Source of the DNA: an uncultured Bdellovibrionales bacterium
GTDB taxonomy: Bacteria; Bdellovibrionota; Bdellovibrionia; Bdellovibrionales; UBA1609
Reading direction: 5' to 3'
DNA length: 64,000 nucleotides
Assembly (NCBI GenBank): GCA_903833275.1
Contig: CAILEP010000006.1
Coordinates: 1 to 64,000 of the forward strand
Positions 1 to 11,527 of the stretch are shown in pieces. The position numbers were made by a program, and so were the translations under genes. The notes beneath the pieces were generated by a model. The model saw only the letters and a program-made list of their open reading frames with translations. It searched no databases and was not told where the DNA came from. Positions within the stretch are counted from its first letter, which is position 1. Each line of letters begins with the position of its first letter.

Positions 1-614
1 GGAGTTCCCGTCTTCAGCCGACGCACCGAAAAACCAAAATCTCTCAATTGATCAGATATTCCGTAAGTAGCTTTATCACCGATCCGGCCGCCAGAAATTT
101 TTTTAAGGCCAAAATGCATAACTGCATTCATAAAAGTGCCGGTGGTTACAACCACAGACCTTGCGCGAATCTCAGTGCCCTCGATCGATACAACCCCTAC
201 ACACCTTTGCCCCTCTAGAACTAATCGCTGAACCTCAGAGCCAACAACAGTCAGCCCCTCAGTCGAATTCAACTTTTCACTTACAAACTTACTATATAGA
301 TCTTTATCACATTGAGCTCGTGAGCCACGAACGGCCGGGCCTTTGCTCGAATTCAATCTCTTGAATTGTATGCAGGTCTTATCAGCCGCCTCGCCCATCA
401 GGCCGCCTAAAATATCAATCTCTTTGACCATGTGGCCCTTAGCCAGGCCGCCAATCGAAGGGTTACAACTCATGTACCCCATGCGCTCGAGGTTATTAGT
501 AATAAGGAGCGTTTTCGACCCAAGCCTTACACTCGCAAGAGCGGCTTCGACGCCGGCGTGGCCGGCGCCAATAACTATCACATCATAAAATCTATCAGAG
601 CTTTCTTGATTCAA
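1..614 (-). CDS. mnmG: tRNA uridine-5-carboxymethylaminomethyl modification enzyme MnmG (GidA), N-terminal part
   Basis: Only about 204 N-terminal codons are present; the gene runs off the left edge. MnmG is the FAD protein that, with MnmE, installs carboxymethylaminomethyl groups on wobble U34 of tRNAs. The conceptual protein shows the dinucleotide-binding motif GAGHAG at residues 16-21, followed by a CNPSIGG segment and a GPAVRGSRAQCD segment typical of the family. The start is a TTG at 614, because a stop lies in frame just upstream and no ATG is available; an AGGA sits about 10 nt before it, inside the end of mnmE. It lies immediately downstream of mnmE, its functional partner. Confidence 0.95.
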   Translation of the reverse strand, partial: MNQESSDRFYDVIVIGAGHAGVEAALASVRLGSKTLLITNNLERMGYMSCNPSIGGLAKGHMVKEIDILGGLMGEAADKTCIQFKRLNSSKGPAVRGSRAQCDKDLYSKFVSEKLNSTEGLTVVGSEVQRLVLEGQRCVGVVSIEGTEIRARSVVVTTGTFMNAVMHFGLKKISGGRIGDKATYGISDQLRDFGFSVRRLKTGT

Positions 615-615
615 A

Positions 616-1977
616 CTATTTTCCTAAACAAAAATCGCGAAAAACACGATCAATAACTTCATCATCGAACTCTTTGCCGAGCACTTTCATACAAACTTTT
701 AAGCTCGACTGTATTTCAGCAATAACAAATTCGGAGCTAACACGATCTCGAAGCAAACGAAGACCTCGGTCGACAAAATCCATCGAGTCTTTAAGCATTT
801 CAAACTGTCGCAAACTTAGAACTGCCGGCGCTTCGTCGGAAATCTGAATAGAAATGAAGTCCGCAAGTCGTTTAGATAATTGTTCAAGGCCAGTGCCTGT
901 CTTCGCACTCACTAAAAAAGCGCCCTCAGGCGCTTGATACCCAACGACAGTGTCGGCCAAATCACCCTTATTAATCACCCTAACTACCGTCTTATTAAGA
1001 TTGAGCCCAATATCCATTGAATCTTTAGGGGCTGAAGAAATATCGCACACCCAAAGAATAATATCGGCGCGCTCAACTTCTGCACGACTTCTTTCGATGC
1101 CCAACGCCTCTATCTCATCTACGGCTTTGCGAATACCGGCCGTATCAATGAAAACAAACCTCGCGCCTGAAATAATAGCCTCCGCCTCGATAGTATCTCG
1201 TGTCGTCCCGGCATAAGGCGAAACGATCGCGCGGTCCTCGCTAATCAATCGATTTAACAAACTTGATTTACCGACATTTGGCTCGCCGACAATCGCGACC
1301 CGAATGCCTTCAACCAAACTGCGGCCGCTACTATAGGAGTTTACGGCTTTACCCAAATTCTCGTGGGCGCGGGCCAAATGCTCATAAATCGATTCTTCAC
1401 TCGCAAACTCGATATCTTCAGCCGAAAAATCAATATTGGCTTCAAGTCGAGAAAGACCCCAGGTCAAATCATCGCAAATTTCGGTGACTTTTTGCGAAAG
1501 GCCACCGCGCAATTGCCGTAGCGCCGACTTTGCGGCCGATTTGCTTCGACTTTCAATAAGTTGCAAAACACTTTCTGCTTGAATGAGATCGATGCGCCCA
1601 TTTGAAAAGGCGCGGTAGGTAAACTCACCTGGATCTGCCATCCGTGCACCGTGGCTAACCATTAGACGCAAAATCTCGCTTATGATAATTGCGCTGCCGT
1701 GGCATGAAAACTCAACTGAATCTTCGCCGGTAAATGAGCGCCCGGCCTCGAAGTAAGTGGCCACAATTTCATCAACAATTGCGTCATTCGACGGGTCTTT
1801 TAAGAACGAATAATTCGCACGATGAGATTCAATTTTACTTTCTGGGATTTCAGGGCTTAAGGCCTTTAGAATTGCGAGAGATTGAGCCCCACTCAAACGA
1901 ATAATCGCCAACGCCCCTATGCCAGGGGCGGTTGACTGCGCACAAATAGTGTCTCTTTCACGATCTAGCGAAAACAT
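616..1977 (-). CDS. mnmE: tRNA modification GTPase MnmE (TrmE)
   Basis: MnmE is the GTPase and formyl-THF-binding partner of MnmG in wobble-uridine modification. The 453-residue protein has the usual length. The N-terminal tetrahydrofolate-binding domain is followed by a helical domain and an inserted G domain: Walker A GEPNVGKS at 231-238, DTAG at 278-281 and NKGD at 336-339. The chain ends in the conserved FCLGK with the catalytic-type Cys at 450. Its stop is 1 nt from the mnmG start, so the two are co-transcribed. Start ATG at 1977, 10 nt after the end of jag. Confidence 0.97.
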   Translation of the reverse strand: MFSLDRERDTICAQSTAPGIGALAIIRLSGAQSLAILKALSPEIPESKIESHRANYSFLKDPSNDAIVDEIVATYFEAGRSFTGEDSVEFSCHGSAIIISEILRLMVSHGARMADPGEFTYRAFSNGRIDLIQAESVLQLIESRSKSAAKSALRQLRGGLSQKVTEICDDLTWGLSRLEANIDFSAEDIEFASEESIYEHLARAHENLGKAVNSYSSGRSLVEGIRVAIVGEPNVGKSSLLNRLISEDRAIVSPYAGTTRDTIEAEAIISGARFVFIDTAGIRKAVDEIEALGIERSRAEVERADIILWVCDISSAPKDSMDIGLNLNKTVVRVINKGDLADTVVGYQAPEGAFLVSAKTGTGLEQLSKRLADFISIQISDEAPAVLSLRQFEMLKDSMDFVDRGLRLLRDRVSSEFVIAEIQSSLKVCMKVLGKEFDDEVIDRVFRDFCLGK

Positions 1978-1987
1978 CTTGTCTCAA

Positions 1988-2539
1988 CTAAATGCCCTCA
2001 GGCTGTCGATCATCCATCATGTCGTTAACTTCGCTCTTGACTGGGTAAATCTTAATTTTCTTAAAAAGGCCTTCACCGATTGAGCGGCTCTTAACTCGGC
2101 CATCTTCAGCAAGATACTGGTGGATGACTTTACGATCTCGGGGCGGCAATGCTCTGAAATACACAGGCTTGCCCTTTTCGAGAGCCACGTTCTTCAATTT
2201 TTCAGCAAGTTCTGTAAGCTCTTGGTTCGCTTGTTCGCGAAAGCCGGCATTATCAACTTGAATTGTAACGCGCTCATCTTTCATCTGGTGCTGCATTACG
2301 CGCGTCAAGAAAAGTTGAATCGCGTCGAGCAGCTGACCTTCGCGTTCTCTCAAAAGCTCTTCGTCGTCGCCATAAATCTCGACAAACATGATCTCTTTAT
2401 TCTCACTCTGGCTTACGTCAAAGTTAAAATTGAGATTTGAAACTTCGAATAGTCCCGATAGTACGTCCTCAATTAAATTGACCTGTGAACTCTCTTCGTT
2501 CGACTTTTTGCCGAACAACTTACCAAAAAAACCTGTCAT
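1988..2539 (-). CDS. khpB: RNA-binding protein KhpB/Jag (KH-R3H)
   Basis: Cytoplasmic RNA-binding protein usually encoded next to yidC. The 183 residues show a KH-like region at about 45-95 and a C-terminal R3H domain at about 120-166, with the Arg-x3-His signature at R136 and H140. The long N-terminal Jag_N domain of Firmicutes homologues is absent; only about 20 residues precede the KH region. The canonical KH GxxG loop reads REREGQ here (around 64-69), so the usual RNA-gripping loop looks degraded. It sits between yidC and mnmE in the same orientation, as in many bacteria. Confidence 0.85.
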   Translation of the reverse strand: MTGFFGKLFGKKSNEESSQVNLIEDVLSGLFEVSNLNFNFDVSQSENKEIMFVEIYGDDEELLREREGQLLDAIQLFLTRVMQHQMKDERVTIQVDNAGFREQANQELTELAEKLKNVALEKGKPVYFRALPPRDRKVIHQYLAEDGRVKSRSIGEGLFKKIKIYPVKSEVNDMMDDRQPEGI

Positions 2540-2554
2540 AAATCCTCTCCTTGA

Positions 2555-4189
2555 TTAAGATTTGACCGTTAAGGCTACATTCTTTTCTTTCGTAAAATAA
2601 ACCTGCTGCAAAATACCAAACACTGAACTGATGAAAATATACAGAGTCAGGCCGCTTGGTAACGAGAACATTAAGAAGCAAAAAATAATCGGCATAAACA
2701 TCATCACCTTCTGCTGTGCTGGGTCCATGTTGTTCGGGGTAATTTTTTGCTGAATAAACATTGTCACGCCCATAAGAATCGGCAGCACAAAAAACGGATC
2801 TTTCGAGCTCAAGTCTTGAATCCAAAGGGCAAACGGGGCTTTATAAAGCTCTATGCTTTGGCCAATTACCTGATAAAGAGCAAAGAAAATCGGAATTTGC
2901 AAAAGCATCGGCAAACAACCACCCAGGGGATTCGCCTTATTTTCTTTCATCAAGGTCAACATCTCTTGGTTGAGGCGCTGGGTATCATCCTTATATCTTT
3001 CGCGAAGACTTTTAATTTGGGGCTGTATTTTAGCCATCGTTCGCATCTGCTTGTAGCTCATGATGTTTACTGGCAAAACAACCAGACGAACAAGAAGGGT
3101 CAAAAATATAATTGAGATACCCCAATTGCTAAACACCGAATGAATCAACTTCATTAACCAAAAAATGCCTTTGGCAATGCTGGTAAAAAAACCAAAGTTA
3201 ATTAGATCCGTCATCTCTGGCGAAATAGTCTTGAGTAAATCGAAAGACTTCGGGCCAACAAAGCCCGTGTATTTAAGATCAAACGTATTTGAATTATTCA
3301 GTTTCTTGTATTCAAGAATGCTAATGGCCTTTGAGCCATTCGTGATTGTCGCTTTAAACTCTGGCATAACATCAGAGTTATCTATGATGGCCCCGCCAAA
3401 ATACTGCGAACCAAAAGCCGCAACCAAGGTCTTACTAAAAGATTCGGATGTCGGCTTGCTTGGGTCGGCCACAATTCGCGTCGTTGACCCTTCGTGGTTA
3501 ATGAAAAATTCTTGATGTTCAAAGCGCGACTTAAAGAAGCCCCCCGCTTGCGCCTCGACTTTATCAACTGACTCGGTAGACAAGCCGCTAAACGCCGGAT
3601 TCTGGCCCTCAACGTGAACCGTTGTTTCGATTGTATATTTCGACGAATCTATATTTACATTTTTGGTTACTTTTAGGCCCAGTGCCTTAATTTCGGCAAC
3701 GCCCACAAACTGCCGATCGCTGATTTTTTCTATATTAAAGTCCAATGGCTGATTGCTGCCGAGAAGCTTGGTTTCAAAAAGAGAAAAACCCTCTTCATTC
3801 GCAAAAACAATTTTCTCGTCTTTGCGATCGGTATATTGCTTCAATCGTATATTTTTAAAGGCCATGCCAGTAGACGACATACTCAGCGAAATGCTGTCGT
3901 CTTCAAAACTAACAAACTTTTCAACTGGCGTAGCATCATGTTTTGAATCGGTATTTTCGGTCAGGGTCGCCTGACTGCCTGTGCCGGCTTTACTCTTATC
4001 TGCGGTGTTTGCGTCAGTGGGGCGGGCGGCGGCTGTCTGCGTCTCGACCTGCGAAGGGGTCTTTTTGCTATAGGCTTGTGGGTATTTTTTGGTCAGATAA
4101 CTTTGCCAGCCCATCCAGGCAAATCCGATTAATAGAATCGCAGTAATAAAGCGTCGGTCAAACATTTTGGGTTGCTCTGGTGCTGCCAT
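2555..4189 (-). CDS. yidC: Membrane protein insertase YidC
   Basis: Inserts inner-membrane proteins alone or with SecYEG. At 544 residues it has the Gram-negative layout: an N-terminal transmembrane anchor at about 13-28, a linker rich in Thr, Ala and Ser, a large periplasmic domain to about 330, then the five-helix insertase core. The conserved Arg of the hydrophilic groove is seen in LLVRLVVLP, and a cytoplasmic coiled-coil hairpin follows (about 385-415). Gly/Pro-rich GGCLPMLLQIPIF matches the family. It lies 3 nt from yidD and 15 nt from jag, so it is in the rpmH-rnpA-yidD-yidC operon. Confidence 0.97.
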   Translation of the reverse strand: MAAPEQPKMFDRRFITAILLIGFAWMGWQSYLTKKYPQAYSKKTPSQVETQTAAARPTDANTADKSKAGTGSQATLTENTDSKHDATPVEKFVSFEDDSISLSMSSTGMAFKNIRLKQYTDRKDEKIVFANEEGFSLFETKLLGSNQPLDFNIEKISDRQFVGVAEIKALGLKVTKNVNIDSSKYTIETTVHVEGQNPAFSGLSTESVDKVEAQAGGFFKSRFEHQEFFINHEGSTTRIVADPSKPTSESFSKTLVAAFGSQYFGGAIIDNSDVMPEFKATITNGSKAISILEYKKLNNSNTFDLKYTGFVGPKSFDLLKTISPEMTDLINFGFFTSIAKGIFWLMKLIHSVFSNWGISIIFLTLLVRLVVLPVNIMSYKQMRTMAKIQPQIKSLRERYKDDTQRLNQEMLTLMKENKANPLGGCLPMLLQIPIFFALYQVIGQSIELYKAPFALWIQDLSSKDPFFVLPILMGVTMFIQQKITPNNMDPAQQKVMMFMPIIFCFLMFSLPSGLTLYIFISSVFGILQQVYFTKEKNVALTVKS

Positions 4190-4192
4190 GAC

Positions 4193-4486
4193 TTATCTTA
4201 CCTCTGTGTCGAAAGGGACTGGATCGAAACCCTGACCACCCATTGGGTGGCAGCTCGAGAGCCGTCGAAAGCTCAATCGTAATGCCTTATTTAAAGTGAA
4301 TTTAGAAAAACACTCGTGACAATATACTGAGCAGCTCGGGTAATACCGACAGCGGCCGCCAAAAATGGCGCTGAAACTCATTTGATAAATACGAATCAAA
4401 AAAACACAAGTTGCAGAACAGAAACTAAATACTAGTGCTTTCAACTTTTCGAAATGCTTCGAATAAAGCGGCATTAAAAACCTCAC
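4193..4486 (-). CDS. yidD: Membrane protein insertion efficiency factor YidD
   Basis: Small membrane-associated protein that assists YidC-dependent insertion. The family core is clear: CRYYPSCSVY (Cys 46 and 52 region), then a Leu/Arg-rich stretch and SCHPMGGQGFDPVP. With the ATG at 4486 it has 97 residues and overlaps the rnpA end by 62 nt. Typical YidD is 70-85 residues, so a later start is plausible: ATG at 4474, or a TTG a little upstream of the rnpA stop. The position between rnpA and yidC is the standard one. Confidence 0.9.
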   Translation of the reverse strand: MRFLMPLYSKHFEKLKALVFSFCSATCVFLIRIYQMSFSAIFGGRCRYYPSCSVYCHECFSKFTLNKALRLSFRRLSSCHPMGGQGFDPVPFDTEVR

Positions 4487-4790
4487 GAGTCACGTTGCGA
4501 TAGAAGTCCCCGTCTCGACGACGCAACAGAATATTCACATCAATCGGGGTTTTTTTAAGATTTTCTGAAAATGTCCGAAGGTTCTCTCGAACCCATCTCT
4601 TATATTTATTGCGAACCACTGCTCCACCAATATAGGTTGGCATCGTCCAGCCAACGCGCAGCTGCTTCTTGTCGTTCTTCACGAACGAAAGCAATAGCCA
4701 CTTATTAACTCCAACCGAAAATCCTTTGTTACGGATTTTGATGAAATCTAAGCGACTTTTTAAAACTGGAACTGCTTTCTTATTTGCCAC
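4425..4790 (-). CDS. rnpA: Ribonuclease P protein component
   Basis: Protein subunit of RNase P, which matures the 5' ends of tRNAs by assisting the catalytic RNA. The 121-residue basic protein carries the family signature [10 protein letters not shown] at residues 60-69. The start is a GTG at 4790 that lies inside the 3' end of rpmH, giving an 11-nt overlap in another frame. Its own 3' end overlaps yidD. This rpmH-rnpA-yidD packing is the common origin-proximal arrangement and suggests translational coupling. Confidence 0.96.
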   Translation of the reverse strand: MANKKAVPVLKSRLDFIKIRNKGFSVGVNKWLLLSFVKNDKKQLRVGWTMPTYIGGAVVRNKYKRWVRENLRTFSENLKKTPIDVNILLRRRDGDFYRNVTREVFNAALFEAFRKVESTSI

Positions 4791-4932
4791 CGATGGCCAC
4801 GGTAAGGCGCTTGCGGCCTTTCTTGCGTCGGCGTGCTAACACCTGACGACCGTCTTTTGTGGCCATACGAGAACGAAAACCATGAACTCTCTTGCGGCGT
4901 TTACGACTGGGTTGATAAGTTCTTTTGCTCAT
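4780..4932 (-). CDS. rpmH: Ribosomal protein L34
   Basis: Short basic protein of the large ribosomal subunit, 50 residues, starting [19 protein letters not shown] and ending in a Lys/Arg-rich tail with AIGGK. The N-terminal two thirds match the L34 consensus (KRTYQPS, HGFRxRM, GRxVLxxRRxKGR). The tail is a few residues longer than the usual 44-46. Start ATG at 4932 with AGGAG 8 nt upstream. It is the first gene of the minus-strand operon and diverges from dnaA across a 227-bp gap. Confidence 0.97.
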   Translation of the reverse strand: MSKRTYQPSRKRRKRVHGFRSRMATKDGRQVLARRRKKGRKRLTVAIGGK

Positions 4933-5159
4933 TTGCGACTCCTATTTGCGGTACGTCTATTATTGTCTTTCGCATAACAATACGACTTAATTAAACTAAA
5001 TAGTCTTAGGCGCGCGTATAGAACCATATCGGTACGGCTGCGTCAAGACTCGTGTTAACAGTCCATTGAAACATCGCCCGGACCATGTTACTACCACTCC
5101 ACTTTATTCCAGATCAGATTTGTAGCGATTGAAAATTTTCTTAGCTCGGAGGGGGGCGG
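4933..5159. promoter_or_regulatory. Divergent rpmH/dnaA promoter region
   Basis: This 227-bp gap separates the divergent rpmH and dnaA genes and must hold promoters for both. The part near rpmH is AT-rich. A purine-rich run (GGAGGGGGGCGG) directly precedes the dnaA TTG start and can act as its ribosome binding site. I found no consensus DnaA boxes (TTATNCACA) here, in contrast with the gap after dnaA. No promoter hexamers could be assigned with certainty. Confidence 0.5.
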
Positions 5160-6548
5160 TTGAATTTTCACGAACTTTGGATTCAAATTAAGCAGAATAT
5201 CATCTCGAAGAACCATCAAAATCAGCCTTTGATTATGTGGTTTAACCAGACGGAGTATTTAGGCCTTGAAGCAGACGCTAATGAGGCGGGCTTCGTGTTT
5301 AAGCTGAGCGTACCCTCAGCTTTGCATCAATATTGGATCTCGCAAAATTTACTTGAAACAATTTCATCTGAAATATCATCGGTTTATGAGCACCCCTTTC
5401 ATATCGAACTGGTTGTCGTAAAACCTGATCAGTCCAAAAACGATGAAGTTCTTGTTGAAACTGTTGAAGCCGTTAATCAGGTTAACTCTGCCCCTAGGGT
5501 GTCACACAACACAGCTAGAGAGATGTTAAACCCTGAATACACGTTTTCGACCTTTGTGGTGGGCAGGAACAACGAATTTGCCCACGCCGTATCATATAGT
5601 ATTGCCAAAAGACCTGGGGCTGAGAACTATAACCCGCTCTTTATATGTGGGCCGACCGGGATGGGTAAAACCCACCTTTTGAACGCAGTTGGCAACCATA
5701 TTCGCGAACAATACCCCCAGATGTCGATATGTTACTGCTCAGCTGAGCGTTTTTTAAATGACTTTATTTCAAGTATCCGCCGCCACGAAATGGCCCGATT
5801 TCGTCAAAAATACCGAGAAAAATGCGACATTCTACTAATGGATGACATCCAGGTGCTTGGCCGTGGCGATGCTGTACAAGAAGAATTTTTTCATACCTTG
5901 AATGAATTTTTCGAAAAAGGTCAGCAAGTTATTGTGGCTAGCGACCGGATGCCCAAAGATATTAAGAATCTCGAAGACCGAATTCGTACCCGCCTCGAGT
6001 GGGGCCTAATTGCCGATATCCAAATGCCCGATCTTGAAACCAGAATCGCTATCTTACGTTATAAGGCCGAGCGTCGGGGTATTTCACTTAGCCCAGATAT
6101 CGCAAGTTATATTGCACGTATATCAAAAACCTCAATTCGCAAGCTTGAAGGCAACCTAAATAAAATTAAAATGTTCGCAGAACTTCAGGGCGTACCCATT
6201 TCTTTAGAATTAGCTCGAAAAATCTTAGCCACTCATGATGATACAAAAAATCTAACTATAGAAGATGTCCAAAAAATTGTAGCCGACCACTACAAAGTTA
6301 GAGTTGTTGATCTAAAAGCACGATCTCGCACTCAGCCACTCGTAACTGCGCGTCAGATATCTATGTATTTGGTCAAAAAACATCTCGACAAATCGCTGGT
6401 TGAAATTGGCCGATCTTTTGGTGGCAAAGATCATTCGACAGTTATTAACGCTTTACGAAGAGTCGAAGATCAACTGGCGGCGAACCCTGATATCAAGAAT
6501 GATTTCAATGAAATAGAGAACAGAATCCACAATCTCACAGGGGTGTGA
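5160..6548 (+). CDS. dnaA: Chromosomal replication initiator DnaA
   Basis: AAA+ ATPase that binds DnaA boxes, melts oriC and loads the helicase. The 462 residues divide into domain I (about 1-85), a short linker, the AAA+ domain with Walker A GPTGMGKT at 164-171 and Walker B LLMDDIQ at 225-231, and domain IV with the DNA-binding signature FGGKDHSTVINALRR near 420-434. The start is a TTG at 5160 directly after the purine-rich ribosome binding site; the alternative ATG codons would cut domain I. The next genes (dnaN, recF, gyrB, gyrA) complete the classical origin cluster. Confidence 0.98.
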   Translation: MNFHELWIQIKQNIISKNHQNQPLIMWFNQTEYLGLEADANEAGFVFKLSVPSALHQYWISQNLLETISSEISSVYEHPFHIELVVVKPDQSKNDEVLVETVEAVNQVNSAPRVSHNTAREMLNPEYTFSTFVVGRNNEFAHAVSYSIAKRPGAENYNPLFICGPTGMGKTHLLNAVGNHIREQYPQMSICYCSAERFLNDFISSIRRHEMARFRQKYREKCDILLMDDIQVLGRGDAVQEEFFHTLNEFFEKGQQVIVASDRMPKDIKNLEDRIRTRLEWGLIADIQMPDLETRIAILRYKAERRGISLSPDIASYIARISKTSIRKLEGNLNKIKMFAELQGVPISLELARKILATHDDTKNLTIEDVQKIVADHYKVRVVDLKARSRTQPLVTARQISMYLVKKHLDKSLVEIGRSFGGKDHSTVINALRRVEDQLAANPDIKNDFNEIENRIHNLTGV

Positions 6549-6795
6549 ATAGCTGATGTGTATAAACCTGTGCACAACTGTGTGGGTTAAATTGTGAATA
6601 GCTTTTAACCACGTTTTCGGACCTCGGCCCTTGATCGCACAGCTAAAATTATCCACGTCGAATTTTTAATGATTTTAATGATTTAAAGGCAAAAACACGT
6701 TATCAACGTCCCTAGTACTACTACTGTTATTTAATTAATAAAAATAATAGAAATAAGACTCTTAATAAAAATGAACCAAGAATTTGTGGGTCAAT
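6544..6795. other. oriC: Probable replication origin (oriC): DnaA-box cluster in the dnaA-dnaN gap
   Basis: The gap after dnaA holds several DnaA-box-like 9-mers. On the minus strand: CTATTCACA at 6544-6552 and 6593-6601 (one mismatch to TTATNCACA), TTATACACA at 6557-6565 (perfect), TTGTGCACA at 6569-6577 (one mismatch). On the plus strand: TTATCCACG at 6649-6657 and TTATCAACG at 6700-6708. A strongly AT-rich segment follows (about 6730-6780). Genes to the left are on the minus strand and the replication genes to the right on the plus strand, as expected around an origin. GC-skew was not computed. Confidence 0.75.
6700..6732 (+). other. Candidate DnaA-trio unwinding element next to a DnaA box
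   Basis: A DnaA-box-like 9-mer (TTATCAACG, 6700-6708) is followed by a short GC-containing spacer and then by trinucleotides CTA-CTA-CTG-TTA-TTT from 6718. Read on the complementary strand 3' to 5' this gives GAT-GAT-GAC-AAT-AAA, close to the DnaA-trio pattern described at the Bacillus subtilis origin, where DnaA oligomerises on one strand. The AT-rich stretch follows directly. The assignment is by pattern only. Confidence 0.6.
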
Positions 6796-7914
6796 ATGAA
6801 AATAAAAATTAGTAAGCCTGATTTATTAAGCCTCGTAGCCAAGACACAAAACATCGTTGAACGAAGAAGCACCATGCCTGTGCTAATTAATATTCTACTC
6901 GATGCTCAAAAAGATAAATTGAAAGTCTTCGCCACTAATCTCGAAGTCAGTTTAACAGACGAGGCCCCTGCAGAAATTTTGACGGCTGGTAGAGTAGCCG
7001 TTAACGCCAAGAATCTTTTTGATATCGTAAAAGAATTGCCTGACGGCGAAATGCTTTTAACAAAACAAGATAATAATTGGCTGAAAATTACTCAAGGCAC
7101 CTCAGTTTTTAATATCGTAGGTATTAGCCCTGACGAATATCCTGTCTTCCCGACCCACGCCAAACAAGAATCTATGCAAATCGATGCTAAAGTATTAGCC
7201 GACATGATTGGCAAAACAATCTACAGCGTTTCAAACGACGATACTCGTTATCACCTGAATGGTGTTTATTTTGAAAAACGATTATCGGGAGCATCAGGTT
7301 CAAGCCTTTTAATGGTGGCAACTGACGGGCATCGATTGAGTTTGATAAATCGTGAAGGTATTGGAGCAAGTGCGAGCGTACCAGAAGGAGTTATAATCCC
7401 GAGAAAAGGTCTCGTCGAAATCTATAAATTACTTGAAAATGTCGAAGGTAAATTTGGTATGGCCATCGAAGGCCCTCAACTGATTGTTACCCATAAAAAC
7501 ACAGTTTTGATGATTCGATTAATTGAGGGTAAATATCCCAATTATCGACAGCTTATTCCACAAAATCTAAGTGAACATGTGAAAGTAAATCGTGAAGCCT
7601 TGCTTGCGTCACTTCGAAGGGTGTCTTTGCTTTCAAATCAAAAATCAAAAGGCGTCACGCTCAGTTTTTCGAACGGTCGTTTAGAAATCACTTCTAATAA
7701 CCCGGAACTTGGTGACGCAAAAGAAGAACTAGAAATTGATTACAAAGGCACAGGCCTTAAAATCGGTTTTAATGCCAAGTACATCATGGATGTTCTTACT
7801 AGTATTGAAGACGAAGACATTGCAATGGATCTTAAAGATCAATTGTCTCCCGGCGTAATGCGGCCCAATGCCGACAAGGATTACACTTGTGTTATTATGC
7901 CTATGAGAATTTAG
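6796..7914 (+). CDS. dnaN: DNA polymerase III sliding clamp, beta subunit
   Basis: Ring-shaped processivity factor that tethers DNA polymerase III and many partners to DNA. The 372-residue chain has the normal length and ends with the characteristic C-terminal VIMPMRI (consensus MPMRL). Internal family segments such as RYHLNGVYFE and ATDGHRLS are present. I place the start at the ATG at 6796 (MKIKISKPD); an in-frame TTG 12 nt upstream would add only four residues. It lies downstream of the putative oriC and 10 nt before recF. Confidence 0.97.
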   Translation: MKIKISKPDLLSLVAKTQNIVERRSTMPVLINILLDAQKDKLKVFATNLEVSLTDEAPAEILTAGRVAVNAKNLFDIVKELPDGEMLLTKQDNNWLKITQGTSVFNIVGISPDEYPVFPTHAKQESMQIDAKVLADMIGKTIYSVSNDDTRYHLNGVYFEKRLSGASGSSLLMVATDGHRLSLINREGIGASASVPEGVIIPRKGLVEIYKLLENVEGKFGMAIEGPQLIVTHKNTVLMIRLIEGKYPNYRQLIPQNLSEHVKVNREALLASLRRVSLLSNQKSKGVTLSFSNGRLEITSNNPELGDAKEELEIDYKGTGLKIGFNAKYIMDVLTSIEDEDIAMDLKDQLSPGVMRPNADKDYTCVIMPMRI

Positions 7915-7924
7915 GTAACAACTC

Positions 7925-11501
<3,577 letters not shown>

Positions 11502-11527
11502 TTTAATTCTGATTTTAAAGGCGAAAT

